Shown here in pieces: positions 27,418-37,060 of a stretch of DNA of 64,000 nt. How positions within the stretch are numbered: the stretch's first letter is position 1; each line of letters starts with the position of its first letter. The notes under the pieces are model-generated. The model did no database searches, was not told where the DNA came from, and saw only the letters and a program-made list of their open reading frames with translations. The translations under genes and the position numbers were made by a program. Source of the DNA: an uncultured Prolixibacteraceae bacterium. GTDB taxonomy: Bacteria > Bacteroidota > Bacteroidia > Bacteroidales > Prolixibacteraceae. The stretch lies in assembly GCA_937915865.1 (NCBI GenBank), contig CALGIG010000070.1:1-64000 (forward strand). Reading direction: 5' to 3'.

Positions 27418-27961
27418 GAATCTTTTTTTGAATATTTATCTATTTTAAGTATAAGTAGAAAATGGCTATCAAACAAAAATAAATACACATATAATTGGTA
27501 TACAGCATATTGTAAGATATATTGTATTTTTATCAACTTTTATGTTGGCGAATAGTACTGCTCTCAAACTACCCAAAGTTTAAGATACCCAGCCGTTGAG
27601 TGCAATCAAAGTCACGAAATGTTATCGTTTTGAGTAATTATCAGTTAACGGGTACATTTATAATAAATAGTAAAACGTGAGTTTGATCTAATATTATGCT
27701 TCGATAACATTGACAGAAATGCTGTCAATATTTAGAGGTAGCTTTATGAGGGAAAAAATAGGCAATTAACCGAGAAGGCAAGTTTGCCGAGAATGAAACT
27801 CCCTATACTTTTCTTCATCGAACTCTCATTTCTTAAAATATTTCACCGACATATTCGTCTTTCATTTTACAAAGGGTTATCAAAGTCAGTTCATATATAT
27901 TTTATATAGGCTTAGATATCCTATAAGATAATACATTTTCAGTAGCAATTAATTCTATAAA
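27418..27961. other. AT-rich intergenic region left of the tra operon
   Basis: No supported gene or strong hairpin was found here. The region separates the peroxide cassette from two small possible genes (27962, 28326). The place where traO, traP and traQ stand in CTnDOT-like elements holds none of them. Confidence 0.45.
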
Positions 27962-28150
27962 ATGAGAAAGCTTGATCTAGAAGAGTTGCATTACTTTTCA
28001 GAATTGATAACTGAATTAAAAAAAATAAATCTAGAATTTAAAGTTCATGATAAAGAAATCGATCCATATTCTTTTATTTCAATCTGTGAGAATTTAGAGA
28101 ACGCTATACACAAATCTAAAATGGAACTTTCCTTACCACAAAAAACATGA
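27962..28150 (+). CDS. Small hypothetical protein, 62 residues
   Basis: An acidic/helical protein (MRKLDLEELHYFSELITEL start) with no recognised motif. It lies in an otherwise gene-poor stretch of 1.4 kb. The amphipathic pattern and normal residue mix make it more credible than random open frames nearby, but there is no family evidence. Confidence 0.35.
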   Translation: MRKLDLEELHYFSELITELKKINLEFKVHDKEIDPYSFISICENLENAIHKSKMELSLPQKT

Positions 28151-28325
28151 TTGATGCAAAATTAGTATTTCATTTTGCATCCTAAAAGATAAATAGTGAT
28201 GGTATCAAGGATCGAATAAAGTTGTGTTGATCAAAATTCTACAAAAGATGATCAAATGAATAAATGAATTTAACGGAAGTGAATTTGATAGAAAAATTTA
28301 TGTTGTAATATGTAAAATAAATGAA

Positions 28326-28442
28326 ATGAAATTTTTAATAGTAACTCATTTAATAGGATTTATTGTTTGTTATTTAGTGACAATCATTGCGAATATCCAC
28401 ATTAAACCGCTTATTAATGAATGGTATGATTTATTTAATTAA
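28326..28442 (+). CDS. Possible 38-residue single-span membrane protein
   Basis: ATG 28326 opens MKFLIVTHLIGFIVCYLVTI, a clean single membrane helix, ending with a polar tail and TAA at 28440. There is no recognised family. Small hydrophobic frames are frequent in AT-rich DNA, so this remains tentative. Confidence 0.25.
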   Translation: MKFLIVTHLIGFIVCYLVTIIANIHIKPLINEWYDLFN

Positions 28443-28760
28443 TATCTAAATTTTAGGCATTACAATAGACTTCTAATATCTGACCAACACTAGCGAGGTA
28501 ATGATTCAGATTGCAATGATAAGACTAATGCTTAATAGAATCAAAAAATAGAATTTAAACAGCCTCTAAAATATAACTCAATAAATGCTGATGTGATTGC
28601 TTGGATCAAAATAACTAGTCATATTCCAGTTGAAATTGAAATAAATTTGCTTCGAATGACCTTAGGAAGAAACTGCCATCGCAGCTCTAACCACAAAAAA
28701 ATGTATTTCTTACTTTCCTATATTAGGGAAATCTTATTTTCAAACGTATTCGTTTTTATT

Positions 28761-29681
28761 TTACTTTAAAATTGTAAGTTTGTGATTTTTGGCTTGAATA
28801 ATTTCGCCAACGGATATATTAACTTGTTGATGCCGCCCGCCGTTTTTTTCAAAAAGCTCCACAACTAACTTTTTGTCATCCGGAATGGTAAACTTATTTA
28901 TCGCAAAAACTGTCCGTTCTGAAGACTGGCCTTGTATTTTGGTGACAAAATGGAAAGCCCTGACAGGTTCGATTACTGTTTCTTGGATGGCTGTTCGTTT
29001 GGCAACCTTTTTATCGATGATTTTCCACCGGATAAAATCCACATCAAACGGAACGTTGGATGAGTTTTTGACCTCTGTGTGGAAATACAACAAGTCGTTT
29101 TGAATATAAATTCCCTTCAAAAAAAATTGAATACCAAACCGTTTACTTTCAACGTTTTTTATCTCCTTTTTGTTGCTCTGATAGATGGATTTCAAAACAA
29201 GGTTAACCTCTTTGGGCGATTCACTACCAAGCTCTGAAAGGTAAATGTCCATTGAGTTATTTGGCCGGTTGACAGTTTTCCCATCATGGATAAAGTCCTT
29301 CATTTCAATATTGAGTTTTTGCGGCTCATCGGCGTATTTCACATTGAACGAGTAGAAACTGCCTTCGTCGGTAATCACTGAAAAATTGGTTTCATTTTCA
29401 AAACCTTTAACTGTTGATTTTATCCTGACAACATTCTCGGCAACTTCAGCTTTTCCCGCAATAATATTGGCTGATCCTAAATCAATGTATTTTACAGCCG
29501 AAGGGAAAATGATGTGAATTGTTTTATCAAATGTAACTTCCAGATTGTAAGATGGAATAATCCGGTCACTGGAAATTTCTTTTGTGATTCCTTTGTTTTG
29601 ATTTTCAGAGGACAAATTGTTTTGTGCATTTATCGAAATTGAAGCTGCTGTAAATGCAGCTATCAGTAGTAATTGTTTCAT
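28761..29681 (-). CDS. traN: Conjugative transfer protein TraN (DUF4138)
   Basis: A 306-residue exported protein with signal peptide (1-19, SISINAQ). It has the TraN pattern: the early YNLEVTFDKTIHIIFPSAV segment and a beta-rich C-terminal domain. Family knowledge: a periplasmic/outer-membrane component of the Bacteroides CTn type IV secretion apparatus, likely VirB9-like. It is the last recognisable gene of the tra operon here; traO, traP and traQ are missing downstream. It follows traM by 33 nt. Confidence 0.9.
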   Translation of the reverse strand: MKQLLLIAAFTAASISINAQNNLSSENQNKGITKEISSDRIIPSYNLEVTFDKTIHIIFPSAVKYIDLGSANIIAGKAEVAENVVRIKSTVKGFENETNFSVITDEGSFYSFNVKYADEPQKLNIEMKDFIHDGKTVNRPNNSMDIYLSELGSESPKEVNLVLKSIYQSNKKEIKNVESKRFGIQFFLKGIYIQNDLLYFHTEVKNSSNVPFDVDFIRWKIIDKKVAKRTAIQETVIEPVRAFHFVTKIQGQSSERTVFAINKFTIPDDKKLVVELFEKNGGRHQQVNISVGEIIQAKNHKLTILK

Positions 29682-29714
29682 TTTGTTTGGATTTATGTAT
29701 AAGAGAATGAATGT

Positions 29715-31046
29715 TTATTTATTATTGGGCAACAGAAGTACTTTGTACCCGGCTTTTAAATTGACTTTTACCTCGCGTAACTTTTTGGCCATATATTGAG
29801 AAGTTCCCTGGATGGCGCTTCGCCCCAGATCAGCAACCAGTTGTTGGCTGGCATTGCTTGTCAGGCTAATACTGGTTCCGGCGCTTGTTCCCATATTGGC
29901 AACGATTTCCTTGGCTGCATTAACGGTGCCTGTATTAGGAATATAAATGCCTCGCTGCCCATCGGTATCATAGACCGTCAGTTCAACAGGCAAAATCAGC
30001 CCATCATATTCCAACGAATTAACAGTAATACCCATCCGTTCCTCCTGAATCCGGGCAGTACCTGAGATAATAGCATTTGTAGGAACAAGGATCGTTCCGG
30101 CTTGTAATTGGTCAGTTAGCCGCAAACGAACACTTTGCCCGTCCACAATGGTCTGATCGTTGTGGATACATGCCGCAATCGTATTCTTTAAATCCGATTT
30201 GAGCTTTTCATCCGAAACAGTATAAAATCCGTTATTAGTTTCCAGAATATGCACTTTTGATCCGGCAAGAGCTTGGCTAATTCCAACATCCTGCTGAAGG
30301 CTTGTGACAATGCGCTCACTAACTTGGTTAACCGGCATGATATTCGGTTTATTTGTAGGCTTAATAGGCTGTTCTGCTGGTGGCTGAGGCAAGGTTTGGC
30401 CCTGCATCTGCGGAATATATTTAGCGGCCATCTGGTAAGACTTTTCCATAACGGCCATTTGCTCATCCACACTGCTTTTCCGGTTTTCTTTTTCGGCCAG
30501 CTTCGTTTTTAATTCTTCAAGTTCTTTAGTCATTCGTTCTTTTTCCGGGTCTTCTTTGGGGCTTTCGTAAAACGATCCTAAAGTCCGGTTAATGTCCCGA
30601 TATGCAGAAACTGATGTCTGAATCGAAGAGCGCGATTGAGCGGATGACATTGAAGGATAGAAACTTGATTTCGTTGTTTGTAGATTTTTCTGACTCCTTT
30701 CCGACAGCGACAGATCTGTTCCCTGATCGCCCTTTTCTTTTCCAAGGATAGTCGCAAAATCCTGTAAAGACCTCATTTTCTCGGTCCGTTTTTCTTTTAG
30801 CTGTTCGTCTTCATAAGCTGCTTTCTTGTCACCTATTATGGTCTGCGCTTTGGGTGCCGGAAGATTGAGGTTCAAACCTTTGCTGACTTCATTTTTTGCC
30901 TTTTTCTCCTCTGACGGGGCAAAGATCAGCCATATACATGCCGCGAAAACGATAAACATCAATGATAACGCTGTATATTTTTTCAATGATTGCTTCTGAT
31001 TTGAGGAAAGTACCTGTTTGCTTTCGGTTGTTTGATTTTCATTCAT
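29715..31046 (-). CDS. traM: Conjugative transfer protein TraM
   Basis: A 443-residue VirB10-like scaffold. A short cytoplasmic N-terminus is followed by one membrane helix (ALSLMFIVFAACIWLIF, about 29-45), a long charged linker rich in Glu/Lys/Gln (60-240), and a C-terminal beta domain with the VirB10-like stretch LKNTIAACIHNDQTIVDGQSVRLRL. It would span the envelope in the transfer channel. It overlaps traL by 8 nt. Confidence 0.9.
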   Translation of the reverse strand: MNENQTTESKQVLSSNQKQSLKKYTALSLMFIVFAACIWLIFAPSEEKKAKNEVSKGLNLNLPAPKAQTIIGDKKAAYEDEQLKEKRTEKMRSLQDFATILGKEKGDQGTDLSLSERSQKNLQTTKSSFYPSMSSAQSRSSIQTSVSAYRDINRTLGSFYESPKEDPEKERMTKELEELKTKLAEKENRKSSVDEQMAVMEKSYQMAAKYIPQMQGQTLPQPPAEQPIKPTNKPNIMPVNQVSERIVTSLQQDVGISQALAGSKVHILETNNGFYTVSDEKLKSDLKNTIAACIHNDQTIVDGQSVRLRLTDQLQAGTILVPTNAIISGTARIQEERMGITVNSLEYDGLILPVELTVYDTDGQRGIYIPNTGTVNAAKEIVANMGTSAGTSISLTSNASQQLVADLGRSAIQGTSQYMAKKLREVKVNLKAGYKVLLLPNNK

Positions 31047-31389
31047 ATTCCTGATGTTTTGAGGATTTGGTTATGCTGTCAGTAGCAGAATCTGATTGAT
31101 GTTGGCCAGATTCTTTGTTTTGCTGATGTATTGGATTTGTCTGTCGATCACTTTTCCAGATGCTGTAAAAGGAGTTGGCCGTCATGTAAAGCGAGACAAT
31201 TCCAAAAGAGGAACACAAAAACAGAATCGCGATCATTCGTTTTTGTGGAGAAAGATTAGAACACATTTTTTTCAGGTGGAGATTAATCCGGTCGGTTAAT
31301 CGGGTCGCCTGTTGTCTGACCTTTTTCATGGATTCGTTTTTAAAATTACCGGTCGATAACCCGAAGGTCTTTGTTTTCAACAACCTCAA
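31039..31389 (-). CDS. traL: Small inner-membrane transfer protein, TraL/DUF3989-like
   Basis: A 116-residue protein with one membrane helix (MIAILFLCSSFGIVSLYMTA, about 52-71) and hydrophilic ends. Position between traK and traM and the overlapping frames on both sides match TraL of CTnDOT-like operons. It overlaps traK by 44 nt. An alternative start at Met21 (KNESMKKVRQQ) would shorten the overlap. Identity rests on synteny and pattern. Confidence 0.7.
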   Translation of the reverse strand: MRLLKTKTFGLSTGNFKNESMKKVRQQATRLTDRINLHLKKMCSNLSPQKRMIAILFLCSSFGIVSLYMTANSFYSIWKSDRQTNPIHQQNKESGQHQSDSATDSITKSSKHQEYE

Positions 31390-31969
31390 AGTTTTCCATG
31401 ATAAAACCGTGCGGGTTGTTATCCGAGCGAACCGAATTAATCAGGTTGCACCGGGTAACCAGGCTTCGTTCAGTAATGTTGCTTTCCCTGATGATCATTT
31501 GACGGGCGTAAGCAGCAATCTGGTATGGATAATGATTGAAGTTGCACACCACGCTATCTACAGCAATGGTCTGGTTGATATTCCCCGAGATAATCCGGTT
31601 GTAATATCCTTTTTCTGTCAGGTCCTTGTAATAGGCAAAAGCGCTTTTATCCACCAGGAATAAAGCCCTCTGGATATTGCTCTCAATGGCATCTTTATCC
31701 GGAGAAAGTGTAAAAAATAGTTCGTGAAACCGCTTTACATGGTCACGTGCTTCTACCGGACGGTTCTGTGATAAGTCCTGAGAAAGGGCAAGCAGCAAGG
31801 ACTTGCCACCGTCCAATACATAGATTTTTTGCCTCTGCGCTTCAGCAAAACGGTATGAATTCCAAAGTGCATAGCACACAATTACAGCGCACAGGATAAC
31901 AAATACGATTGCGAAGAACCGTATTTGCCTGAATGAAGATTCGATATTTTTCAATGATTTAAATTCCAT
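31346..31969 (-). CDS. traK: Conjugative transfer protein TraK
   Basis: A 207-residue protein with an N-terminal membrane anchor (FFAIVFVILCAVIVCYAL, about 18-35) and a periplasmic domain of VirB8-like pattern, as in TraK of Bacteroides elements (FKSLKNIESSFRQIR start). It bridges inner-membrane and core parts of the channel. It starts 11 nt after traJ. Confidence 0.9.
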   Translation of the reverse strand: MEFKSLKNIESSFRQIRFFAIVFVILCAVIVCYALWNSYRFAEAQRQKIYVLDGGKSLLLALSQDLSQNRPVEARDHVKRFHELFFTLSPDKDAIESNIQRALFLVDKSAFAYYKDLTEKGYYNRIISGNINQTIAVDSVVCNFNHYPYQIAAYARQMIIRESNITERSLVTRCNLINSVRSDNNPHGFIMENFEVVENKDLRVIDR

Positions 31970-31980
31970 TTTTTTAGTTT

Positions 31981-32994
31981 TTATTTTCCCATTAATCTAC
32001 CAGTGATGTTTCCGGTTGCAGCACCAGCAGCACCGCTGATCACAGAGCTACCTTTGCTCGCCGTTGAGTTGACATTTCGTCCATAGCTTCCCATTCCCCC
32101 GGCCTGAATAATCCAGTTAGCTACTGTGGGGATGGTAAAGTACCCGATGATCCCTATTATCATGAAAATGATATACACCGAATTGGAGGCATCAATGGAA
32201 TAATCCGGGTTGTTTTGCAGTTCGGTAATGTCGTTTTGAAGCATCAAAACCTGAATTTTGGCAAGTATCGAGCTAAACACATCCGACACCGGAAGCCACA
32301 AGTAAACACTGATGTACCGGGTGATCCATTGGGTCATGGTTGACTGAAAACCATTATAGACCGAGATCGCAAATGCAATCGGGCCCAGAATGGACAGAAC
32401 GATCAAAAAGAATGTTCGTAAGGTGTCAATCACCAAAGCCGCTGCCTGAAACAGCAATTCCAACAATTCACGGAACCAGTCGCGAATAGATTTTTTTAAG
32501 TCGTACATACCTCTTTCAACATACATTCCGGTCATGGTGGTCAGATCCCCCGGTGTCCAACCCAGTTCCTCCAACTGACGATCAAACTCTTCGTTCGATA
32601 CTAAATATGCTGTTTCCGGGTTTCGCATCATGGCTTCATATTCGAGCTGATCTTTTTGCTGCCGGTACTGGTTCATGTCAAAGGTTTGTGATTCCAGCAT
32701 CTGGTGCGTTCCTTTCACCACGGGCGACAGTACCATATTAATTGTCCCCAAAACAAACGTTGGAAAAAACATGATGCAAAGCCCAATGGCAAAAGGCCGC
32801 AGCAACGGGTAAACATCAATGGGTTCAGCACGGGACAACGCCTGCCATACTCGGGAAGCCACATAGAACAGGGCGCCAAGTCCGGCAATGCCTTTGGCGA
32901 TACCCGTCATGTTGCTGCATAACGGCATCATTTCCGTATAGAGGTTGCGAAGTATTTGATGAAGGTTTTCAAAATCGACAGCCAGGATTACCAT
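31981..32994 (-). CDS. traJ: Conjugative transfer protein TraJ
   Basis: A 337-residue polytopic inner-membrane protein (about six helices, including AAALVIDTLRTFFLIVLSIL and VYIIFMIIGIIGYF). Pattern and position identify TraJ, a VirB6-like component. The C-terminal glycine/serine-rich tail (SSVISGAAGAATGNITG) is typical. It follows traI by 18 nt. Confidence 0.9.
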   Translation of the reverse strand: MVILAVDFENLHQILRNLYTEMMPLCSNMTGIAKGIAGLGALFYVASRVWQALSRAEPIDVYPLLRPFAIGLCIMFFPTFVLGTINMVLSPVVKGTHQMLESQTFDMNQYRQQKDQLEYEAMMRNPETAYLVSNEEFDRQLEELGWTPGDLTTMTGMYVERGMYDLKKSIRDWFRELLELLFQAAALVIDTLRTFFLIVLSILGPIAFAISVYNGFQSTMTQWITRYISVYLWLPVSDVFSSILAKIQVLMLQNDITELQNNPDYSIDASNSVYIIFMIIGIIGYFTIPTVANWIIQAGGMGSYGRNVNSTASKGSSVISGAAGAATGNITGRLMGK

Positions 32995-33012
32995 TTTCGC
33001 TTGTTTTTGAGA

Positions 33013-33642
33013 TTACCAATAACGCTCATCAGCACTTCCATACAAAGCCATAACCCGATCGCTGTCACCAGCCTTTTTAGCCCTCAGATAAGCGACGGAA
33101 ATGTTCTTTCTGGTATAGTAAGTAACCAGGTTCCGATGCTTTTTTAACCGGTCGTACACTTTATCAATGATGTCCATTCGTTCACTGTCTGTCATCGACA
33201 GGCCGTTGACATTCACCACATCTTTGAGTTCCAAAAGCATATCGGCTGATTCCTGCAAAAGTTTGGTATAACCAAAAGCAATTGCAGTCAGTTCCTCGAT
33301 CCGGAAGTGAGGATCGGCCAGCATTTTTTGAAAATTAGTAACATAGATATCAGAAATCTCGCCGACCAGCAGGATCGTGTTTTGAACTTTCCGGGCATCT
33401 TTGACCAAATCATGTACAGCTTTTAGCCGGTCGTAGTACTCTTTCCCCTGGGAATAGACTTTCTGAACTTCCTTGAAATTGTTTAGCATGTTTGAGGCCG
33501 TTGAAGATGTCTGAACTATCTGATTGGCCGTGTTGACTATACTTTGTACCAGGTTGGTAGGATCGGTCACGACCCATTGAGCATTTGCCTGAAGACAAAA
33601 AGATATCGCAAGAAAAGTGAATATAAATAGCTTTGTTTTCAT
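33013..33642 (-). CDS. traI: Conjugative transfer protein TraI (DUF4141)
   Basis: A 209-residue exported protein: signal peptide 1-21 (CLQANAQ) followed by a helical domain beginning WVVTDPTNLVQSIVNTANQIVQ, the VirB5-like start of DUF4141 proteins. Probably a periplasmic or pilus-tip component. A 184-nt gap separates it from traG, unusual in this otherwise packed operon; the gap holds a plus-strand structured unit. Confidence 0.88.
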   Translation of the reverse strand: MKTKLFIFTFLAISFCLQANAQWVVTDPTNLVQSIVNTANQIVQTSSTASNMLNNFKEVQKVYSQGKEYYDRLKAVHDLVKDARKVQNTILLVGEISDIYVTNFQKMLADPHFRIEELTAIAFGYTKLLQESADMLLELKDVVNVNGLSMTDSERMDIIDKVYDRLKKHRNLVTYYTRKNISVAYLRAKKAGDSDRVMALYGSADERYW

Positions 33643-33699
33643 TTTTTATTGACTTTAAATTTTTTTCTCAGTATTTATTTTCGATGACTCAAATGTCAT

Positions 33700-33828
33700 T
33701 GTTAGAGAATTATGGATGAAAAAACCATTAAGATTGACCTAGTTCGTTTCTACGAACTTGTTTACTACAAGAGCAAGTTGATTTAGCGGGCGACTAAGCA
33801 GGTGCACGGGATGTGCATCTGCTTTTTT
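33700..33828 (+). ncRNA. Candidate plus-strand small RNA or micro-gene between traI and traG
   Basis: On the strand opposite the tra operon, a 24-codon frame (ATG 33712 to TAG 33784-33786, MDEKTIKIDLVRFYELVYYK...) contains a 6-bp hairpin (33741-33746 with 33753-33758). It is followed by a 12-bp terminator hairpin (33796-33807 with 33813-33824) whose 3' arm runs into T6. The unit thus has an end signal directed away from tra transcription. It could be a peptide gene, an sRNA or both. No clear promoter was found. Confidence 0.45.
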
Positions 33829-36337
33829 ATTTCTGTTCTTTTCTTTTGCTTTCAGCCAGTTGTTTGATGGCCAATTCGATATTTCCATCCAACTTTTCAG
33901 CAAGGTTCAATACTTCCAGCTTTTCGGTTTCTTCGGTGGTATAGGTCAGATATTCTTCTTGCGAAACTTCTGTTGCATACACAGCCGATTGGACACCTCC
34001 CAAACCAATCCAGACTTCTTTGTACCGGCGTGAAGGATGGTTGTCCATATTGATCGAGAGGATTTGTGCCTTTTCCTTTTCGGTTAACCCCAGTAAATTC
34101 TGGATGCTGTCGAACTTATTCATGTATTTGCGCTGGTCGAGCAGGATTTTGCAATCGGAGTTGTTGATGATACTTTCCTTAACCACCGGACTGGAAATAA
34201 TGTCGTCAACTTCCTGCGTAACAACGATGGCTTCCCCATAATATTTGCGCACGGTTTTATACATATACTTCAGGTATTCAGCCATATTAGCCGAGGCGAT
34301 TGCCTTCCACGCTTCCTCAATTATGAGCTGTTTTCGCACCCCTTTTAACCGGCGCATCTTGTTGATGAATGCTTCCATAATAATGATGGTTACCACAGGG
34401 AAAAGCTCCTTATTTTCTTTGATCGAGTCGATCTCGAATACAATAAACCGCTTGGAAAGCAAGTCTATATCCTTATCCGAATTCAGCAGAAAATCATAAC
34501 GGCCACCTTTGTAATACTGCTTGAGAGTAGTCAGCAAATTGTTGATGTCAAAATCTACTTTTTTAACCTTGATTTCCCGCTGTTTCAATTCTTGCCTGTA
34601 GTCATCCCGCATAAACTCATAAAAGGTGTTGAAGCAGGGTATAATGCTTTTGTCGGTTTGAATTCGGCGGATATAGGCATTTACGGCACTTCCCAGTTCA
34701 CCGCTTTCTGTCTTTGATGTTTTGTCATCTTCGCTTTTCCAGAGCGTCAAGAGCAGCGTTTTGATGCTGTCTTTTTTCTCTACATCAAACTTGTAGTCAT
34801 CAGTAAAAAACGGGTTAAACGAAATGGGATTTTCTTCAGTATAGGTAAAATAGATACCATCTTCACCCTTGGTTTTTCGGTTGATCAGGTTACAAAGCCC
34901 CTGATAAGAATTCCCGGTATCCACCAACAACACGTGCGTATTTTGCTCATAATATTGCCTGACCAGATGGTTCATGAAAAATGACTTTCCGCTGCCACTG
35001 GGTCCAAGCACAAACTTATTGCGGTTGGTAATAATCCCTTTTTTCATGGGGAGGTCTGAAATATCCACATGCAGAGGTTTGCCTGTCAAACGATCCACCA
35101 TTTTGATCCCGAAAGGGCTTGGGGATGACCGGTAGTTGGTTTCTTCCGTAAACAGGCACAATGCCTGTTCAATGAACGTATAGAAACTTTCTTCCGAAGG
35201 AAAATCCCCGGCATTACCGGGAATACCTGCCCAATAAAGGGTAGGGGTATCAATCGTATTGTGCCTTGGCTTACATTCCATCAAAGCAAGCTGGCTGCCC
35301 ACATCGTTTTTGATCCGCTTCAGTTGCTCATAATCCTCTGACCAGGCGATCACATTGCAATGACATCTGACTGAAGTTAGCCCAAAAGAATGTGCTGCAT
35401 TCAGGTACTCTTCGATCCATTGCTTGTTGATCTGGTTGCCCCGGCTATACCTGGAAAGCGAGTGCATGTTGCGGGCCTGCTTTTCAAAGCGCTTCAGATT
35501 TTCCGTATGGTCATCAATGAAAATGTACTGGTTGTAGATGTGGTTACAGGAAAGCAAAACACCCACCGGCGAAGCAAACGATAAGCGGCAATCGCTCCGG
35601 TCTGTGGACAATTTCTCGTAGCGCCCATCAGTCTGAAATTTAGAGGGTAGATCATCCAGATCGGAAAGTGTGTGCAAGCATAGCAGTTTGTCGCCAATCC
35701 GCATCTCAGAAGGTGATAATGCCATATCCTGTAAACAGGTAGTTTCGTCCTGGGAGAGGGCAAAATACTTTTCAATGATACCGGTATTCCCATTTGTTCC
35801 GACAATCTCATCCGTTGTCAGTCGGGTCAGTTTCACAAATCCACTGTCGTTTACAATCCGTTCAAACTGGCTTACAGCCTCCAGAAACTTAACGGCAGTA
35901 TCCTTGTCCTGAATTTCTTTTGGCACGATAAACCCCCGGCACAGGGTCGAGAAAATACTTTGCCTCCGGCTCTGTTCTTTGGTCGTTTTTGTCAGGAACA
36001 GGTAACAGGTATGGTTCAAGTATGGACGTTCATTAAAATGACGTTCAAAGGAGCGCGACAAAAAACTTAACTCATCTTTTTGTACATTAGGCTTGTAGTT
36101 CTCCTGAATAAACCAATCCTGTTTATGGATAACGGAAAAATCAGGTAAAACCCTGATCGCTTTTAACCATGCGGAGTGAACCGATTCATACTCGGAAGAA
36201 GTAACGGTAAAAAGTTCAGGTAAGTTGACCTTGAAAGCAACTGTAATATCCGCATCCTTGCTGATGATACAATCGTGTTCAACGGTCATTATCGGGAACT
36301 TACTCTCCAGGGTGACACTTTTAAGAATATTCCTCAT
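33827..36337 (-). CDS. traG: Conjugation ATPase TraG (VirB4 family)
   Basis: An 836-residue ATPase. The N-terminal VirB4-like domain is followed by Walker A FVLGPSGSGKS (442-452), Walker B region (QLIIEEAWKAI, about 690), and the family's HxxxLVDTG-like segment (HVLLVDTGNSYQGL). It powers substrate transfer and pilus assembly at the inner membrane. Its ATG overlaps the traF stop by 4 nt. The stop codon touches the T-run of the plus-strand terminator. Complete. Confidence 0.93.
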   Translation of the reverse strand: MRNILKSVTLESKFPIMTVEHDCIISKDADITVAFKVNLPELFTVTSSEYESVHSAWLKAIRVLPDFSVIHKQDWFIQENYKPNVQKDELSFLSRSFERHFNERPYLNHTCYLFLTKTTKEQSRRQSIFSTLCRGFIVPKEIQDKDTAVKFLEAVSQFERIVNDSGFVKLTRLTTDEIVGTNGNTGIIEKYFALSQDETTCLQDMALSPSEMRIGDKLLCLHTLSDLDDLPSKFQTDGRYEKLSTDRSDCRLSFASPVGVLLSCNHIYNQYIFIDDHTENLKRFEKQARNMHSLSRYSRGNQINKQWIEEYLNAAHSFGLTSVRCHCNVIAWSEDYEQLKRIKNDVGSQLALMECKPRHNTIDTPTLYWAGIPGNAGDFPSEESFYTFIEQALCLFTEETNYRSSPSPFGIKMVDRLTGKPLHVDISDLPMKKGIITNRNKFVLGPSGSGKSFFMNHLVRQYYEQNTHVLLVDTGNSYQGLCNLINRKTKGEDGIYFTYTEENPISFNPFFTDDYKFDVEKKDSIKTLLLTLWKSEDDKTSKTESGELGSAVNAYIRRIQTDKSIIPCFNTFYEFMRDDYRQELKQREIKVKKVDFDINNLLTTLKQYYKGGRYDFLLNSDKDIDLLSKRFIVFEIDSIKENKELFPVVTIIIMEAFINKMRRLKGVRKQLIIEEAWKAIASANMAEYLKYMYKTVRKYYGEAIVVTQEVDDIISSPVVKESIINNSDCKILLDQRKYMNKFDSIQNLLGLTEKEKAQILSINMDNHPSRRYKEVWIGLGGVQSAVYATEVSQEEYLTYTTEETEKLEVLNLAEKLDGNIELAIKQLAESKRKEQK

Positions 36338-36672
36338 AAGCTTGTGGATTTAAAGGATGTAAATAACCGGGAGATCGCTTTTCGGTTAATAATGTATTTG
36401 GGGTGATTACGGCGGGCCTGTAATTTCATCAGGCCGTATTCGCCGTATTTGGCATTCAGTGAGAAAGTCATCCACACGACAGTGGAGGCCGCACAAATGC
36501 CAAAGCCGATGCAAATCCATTGGCCGATACCCGCCATATACATCACCACAAAAACAACAAAAACCGAAAGCAGGCCACCTGCAAAAATGAACAGGTATTG
36601 AGATTTCAAACCCTTAAACTCGGCAGACTTCCCGATGCCCTTGTTAACCGGATATTCTGACATGTCCGGCAA
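36334..36672 (-). CDS. traF: Conjugative transfer protein TraF (DUF4133)
   Basis: A 112-residue inner-membrane protein with two close helices (FIFAGGLLSVFVVFVVMYMA and WICIGFGICAASTVVWM). It shows the DUF4133 start YPVNKGIGKSAEFKGLKSQY. VirB3-like in position, directly before the VirB4-type traG, with which it overlaps. Confidence 0.92.
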   Translation of the reverse strand: MPDMSEYPVNKGIGKSAEFKGLKSQYLFIFAGGLLSVFVVFVVMYMAGIGQWICIGFGICAASTVVWMTFSLNAKYGEYGLMKLQARRNHPKYIINRKAISRLFTSFKSTSL

Positions 36673-36674
36673 TT

Positions 36675-37010
36675 TTACAGGAAGAAGGAACGCAAGATCG
36701 TAGCTGCCACAATCAGGAAGATACAGGCTCCAAACCAGGAAGCAGCCGTCTTCCCGGTATCCGGGTCTCCTGAACTGAACTTCGAATAAACTTTTACGCC
36801 TCCGATAAGCCCTACAACCGCCCCAATAGCGTAGATCAATTTGGTCGCGGGATCAAAATACGAAGTCACCATGTCGGTAGCTTCCACAATCCCCGCAGCC
36901 CCGTCGCCCTGGGCATAAACTCCCAGCGCGGTCATGGCAATTGCCATCGAAAGAAAGAATCTCTTTTTTGTCATCGTTTTTTTCAATTTGGCCGCAATCA
37001 CTTTTTTCAA
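36675..37010 (-). CDS. traE: Conjugative transfer protein TraE (DUF4134, VirB2-like)
   Basis: A 111-residue small membrane protein. A signal-like first segment (FFLSMAIAMTALGVYAQ) is followed by two helices (KLIYAIGAVVGLIGGVKVYS and WFGACIFLIVAATIL), the layout of VirB2 pilins and DUF4134. It lies 2 nt before traF. Confidence 0.92.
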   Translation of the reverse strand: MKKVIAAKLKKTMTKKRFFLSMAIAMTALGVYAQGDGAAGIVEATDMVTSYFDPATKLIYAIGAVVGLIGGVKVYSKFSSGDPDTGKTAASWFGACIFLIVAATILRSFFL

Positions 37011-37060
37011 ATTTTTTTACCTAAAAAAATATCGCAGCAGGTTAATACTGTTAGAACTAT

